A stretch of 15,845 nt of DNA from [Eubacterium] yurii subsp. margaretiae ATCC 43715 (lineage in GTDB: Bacteria > Bacillota > Clostridia > Peptostreptococcales > Filifactoraceae), in the NCBI GenBank assembly GCA_000146855.1, contig GL405246.1, positions 1,309,200 through 1,325,044 of the forward strand, read 5' to 3'. The notes under the pieces are model-generated. The model saw only the letters and a program-made list of their open reading frames with translations, was not told the DNA's origin and ran no database searches. The first letter of the stretch is position 1, and every line of letters begins with the position of its first letter. The position numbers were made by a program, and so were the translations under genes. Of this stretch, positions 15,051-15,845 are shown piece after piece.

Positions 15051-15662
15051 TTATTCCAGCATATGCTCATCAAATCTTTCTGTTTCCTTTCCACCCATAA
15101 ATCCATGTATAAATGAATAAGTGGAATTTATCCTGCTTTGAAGATTATCTCTTAGTATTCTCTTATCTTCAAGCTCTTTTCTCATAACTTCAATCTCATC
15201 AAGAAGAGGATATAATTTCTTTTCATCACTATTTATTATATCATAAGATTCATTTAATGTCTTTCTTAACAGCTCAATATTTTCTTTTTCTTTATTTACC
15301 AATATTTCCTGAATTTCTATCTCTTTTTTCTCAATTTCAGTATTTATTTCAAGCATCCTTTCCTTTACCTTATCCATTTCTTTTTCAGCTAACTTATTAC
15401 CAGAATTAATTTGACCTGAAAGATAAAGTACTGTTGGTGCAATTTTTGCCTTTTCTTTATGGAGATTATTTACTTCTAATACCTGTTTTTTTTCATCTCT
15501 AATTAGATTTTTTATATTCTCAATGGATGTATTTATTTCTTCATTGCGTATATATTTTATGAGTTCATTAAAAGGCTGATACTCTGTCAACATAGGTACT
15601 ATTCTTTTTTCTATAATCTCTTTAAACGCCTTTTCACTTTGATTTTTAGACTGTTTAAACAC
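15051..15662 (-). CDS. Coiled-coil protein of unknown function
   Basis: A 203-residue protein I do not recognise. It has no signal peptide or membrane segment and no cysteine. Charged heptad-like helix dominates residues about 42-75 and 88-182, rich in Glu, Lys, Ile and Leu, split by a short hydrophobic 'IAPTVLYLSGQINSG' (74-88). The N-terminus (1-40) is amphipathic, and the last 25 residues, with 'YSFIHGFMGGKE' (182-193), look like a small conserved capping motif. It is probably a cytoplasmic oligomer or scaffold (inference). The start is a GTG with AAAGGA about 7 bases before it, which supports it over later codons. A near-consensus promoter (15743-15771) drives it. The spacer to alr is 156 bases with only a weak hairpin, so it may run into alr-mazF. 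Confidence 0.75.
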   Translation of the reverse strand: MFKQSKNQSEKAFKEIIEKRIVPMLTEYQPFNELIKYIRNEEINTSIENIKNLIRDEKKQVLEVNNLHKEKAKIAPTVLYLSGQINSGNKLAEKEMDKVKERMLEINTEIEKKEIEIQEILVNKEKENIELLRKTLNESYDIINSDEKKLYPLLDEIEVMRKELEDKRILRDNLQSRINSTYSFIHGFMGGKETERFDEHMLE

Positions 15663-15742
15663 TAAATATTCCTTTCAATAACAATAAAATTATTTACATA
15701 ATTTCCAAAAATCTAATGCTAATAACTTTATTGTCTGGTTAA

Positions 15743-15771
15743 ATTATATATAAACTTACAGTTTTTTTCAA
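15743..15771 (-). promoter_or_regulatory. Near-consensus sigma-A promoter of the coiled-coil gene
   Basis: On the - strand TTGAAA (15771-15766) and a perfect TATAAT (15748-15743) are exactly 17 bases apart. This is the best promoter in the window, 81 bases before the GTG start. The remaining bases to the end of the window are AT-rich and hold no gene that I can see. Confidence 0.75.
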
Positions 15772-15845
15772 TACAATTATTAAATTTAAGTTATTTTTTA
15801 AAATTTTTACCTATAATACTAACTATAAAATGATGCTCTAAAGAA

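Noticed and set aside
14909..15106. A 65-codon frame on the - strand overlapping the coiled-coil gene
   Set aside because: It begins inside the 3' end of the coiled-coil gene in another frame and runs through an AT-rich spacer; no ribosome binding site or family pattern is seen.
1..15845. Mobile elements, CRISPR array, tRNA, rRNA
   Set aside because: No transposase or integrase reading frame, no regularly spaced direct repeats, and no tRNA or rRNA signature were seen on reading through; short AT repeats are explained by composition.

Overview
The window is very AT-rich DNA (well under 35% G+C by eye) with AGGAGG-type ribosome binding sites, frequent GTG starts and sigma-A-like promoters. Its gene content is that of a low-GC Firmicute: HPr kinase/phosphorylase, soluble DegS/DegU, EndoA/MazF next to alr, a YtxH-domain protein and a PopT/DUF368 protein. 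Together with the uvrC-hprK order this suggests an anaerobic member of the Clostridia or Tissierellia, probably motile or once motile because a CheW is present. I cannot name the genus.

Left part (1-2874, + strand): after a gene-free AT-rich leader comes a four-gene operon: a small DUF896 protein, a CheW-like coupling protein, a cytoplasmic DegS-type histidine kinase and a DegU-type LuxR-family response regulator. The last three overlap or couple by ATGA or short overlaps, so CheW, kinase and regulator are probably made together. A bidirectional hairpin terminator separates this operon from the convergent yeiH-family membrane protein gene (2873-3913, - strand).

Centre (4023-8450, + strand): metG with a clear promoter, its terminator, a 0.4 kb AT-rich spacer, tatD, another AT-rich spacer, and a DUF368/PopT polyprenyl-phosphate flippase gene. 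A second bidirectional terminator follows, shared with the convergent ytxH-like gene.

Right part (8510-15771, - strand): reading right to left, a coiled-coil protein of unknown function with a near-consensus promoter, then alr-mazF, then dagK-like lipid kinase - uvrC - hprK - MBL-fold hydrolase, and last the small YtxH protein. Their jobs are cell-wall precursor supply (alr, popT), lipid phosphorylation, nucleotide excision repair, carbon-catabolite signalling and RNA cleavage. This is mostly a housekeeping chromosomal region. I see no insertion sequence, phage, CRISPR, tRNA or rRNA.

The least ordinary parts are the DUF896-CheW-DegS-DegU operon, a mazF with no antitoxin gene beside it, an MBL-fold enzyme with an Asp where a metal-binding His is usual, and a long imperfect inverted repeat between mazF and the lipid kinase gene. 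Many longest-possible reading frames start upstream of the ribosome binding site. I moved those starts to the codon that the site supports.
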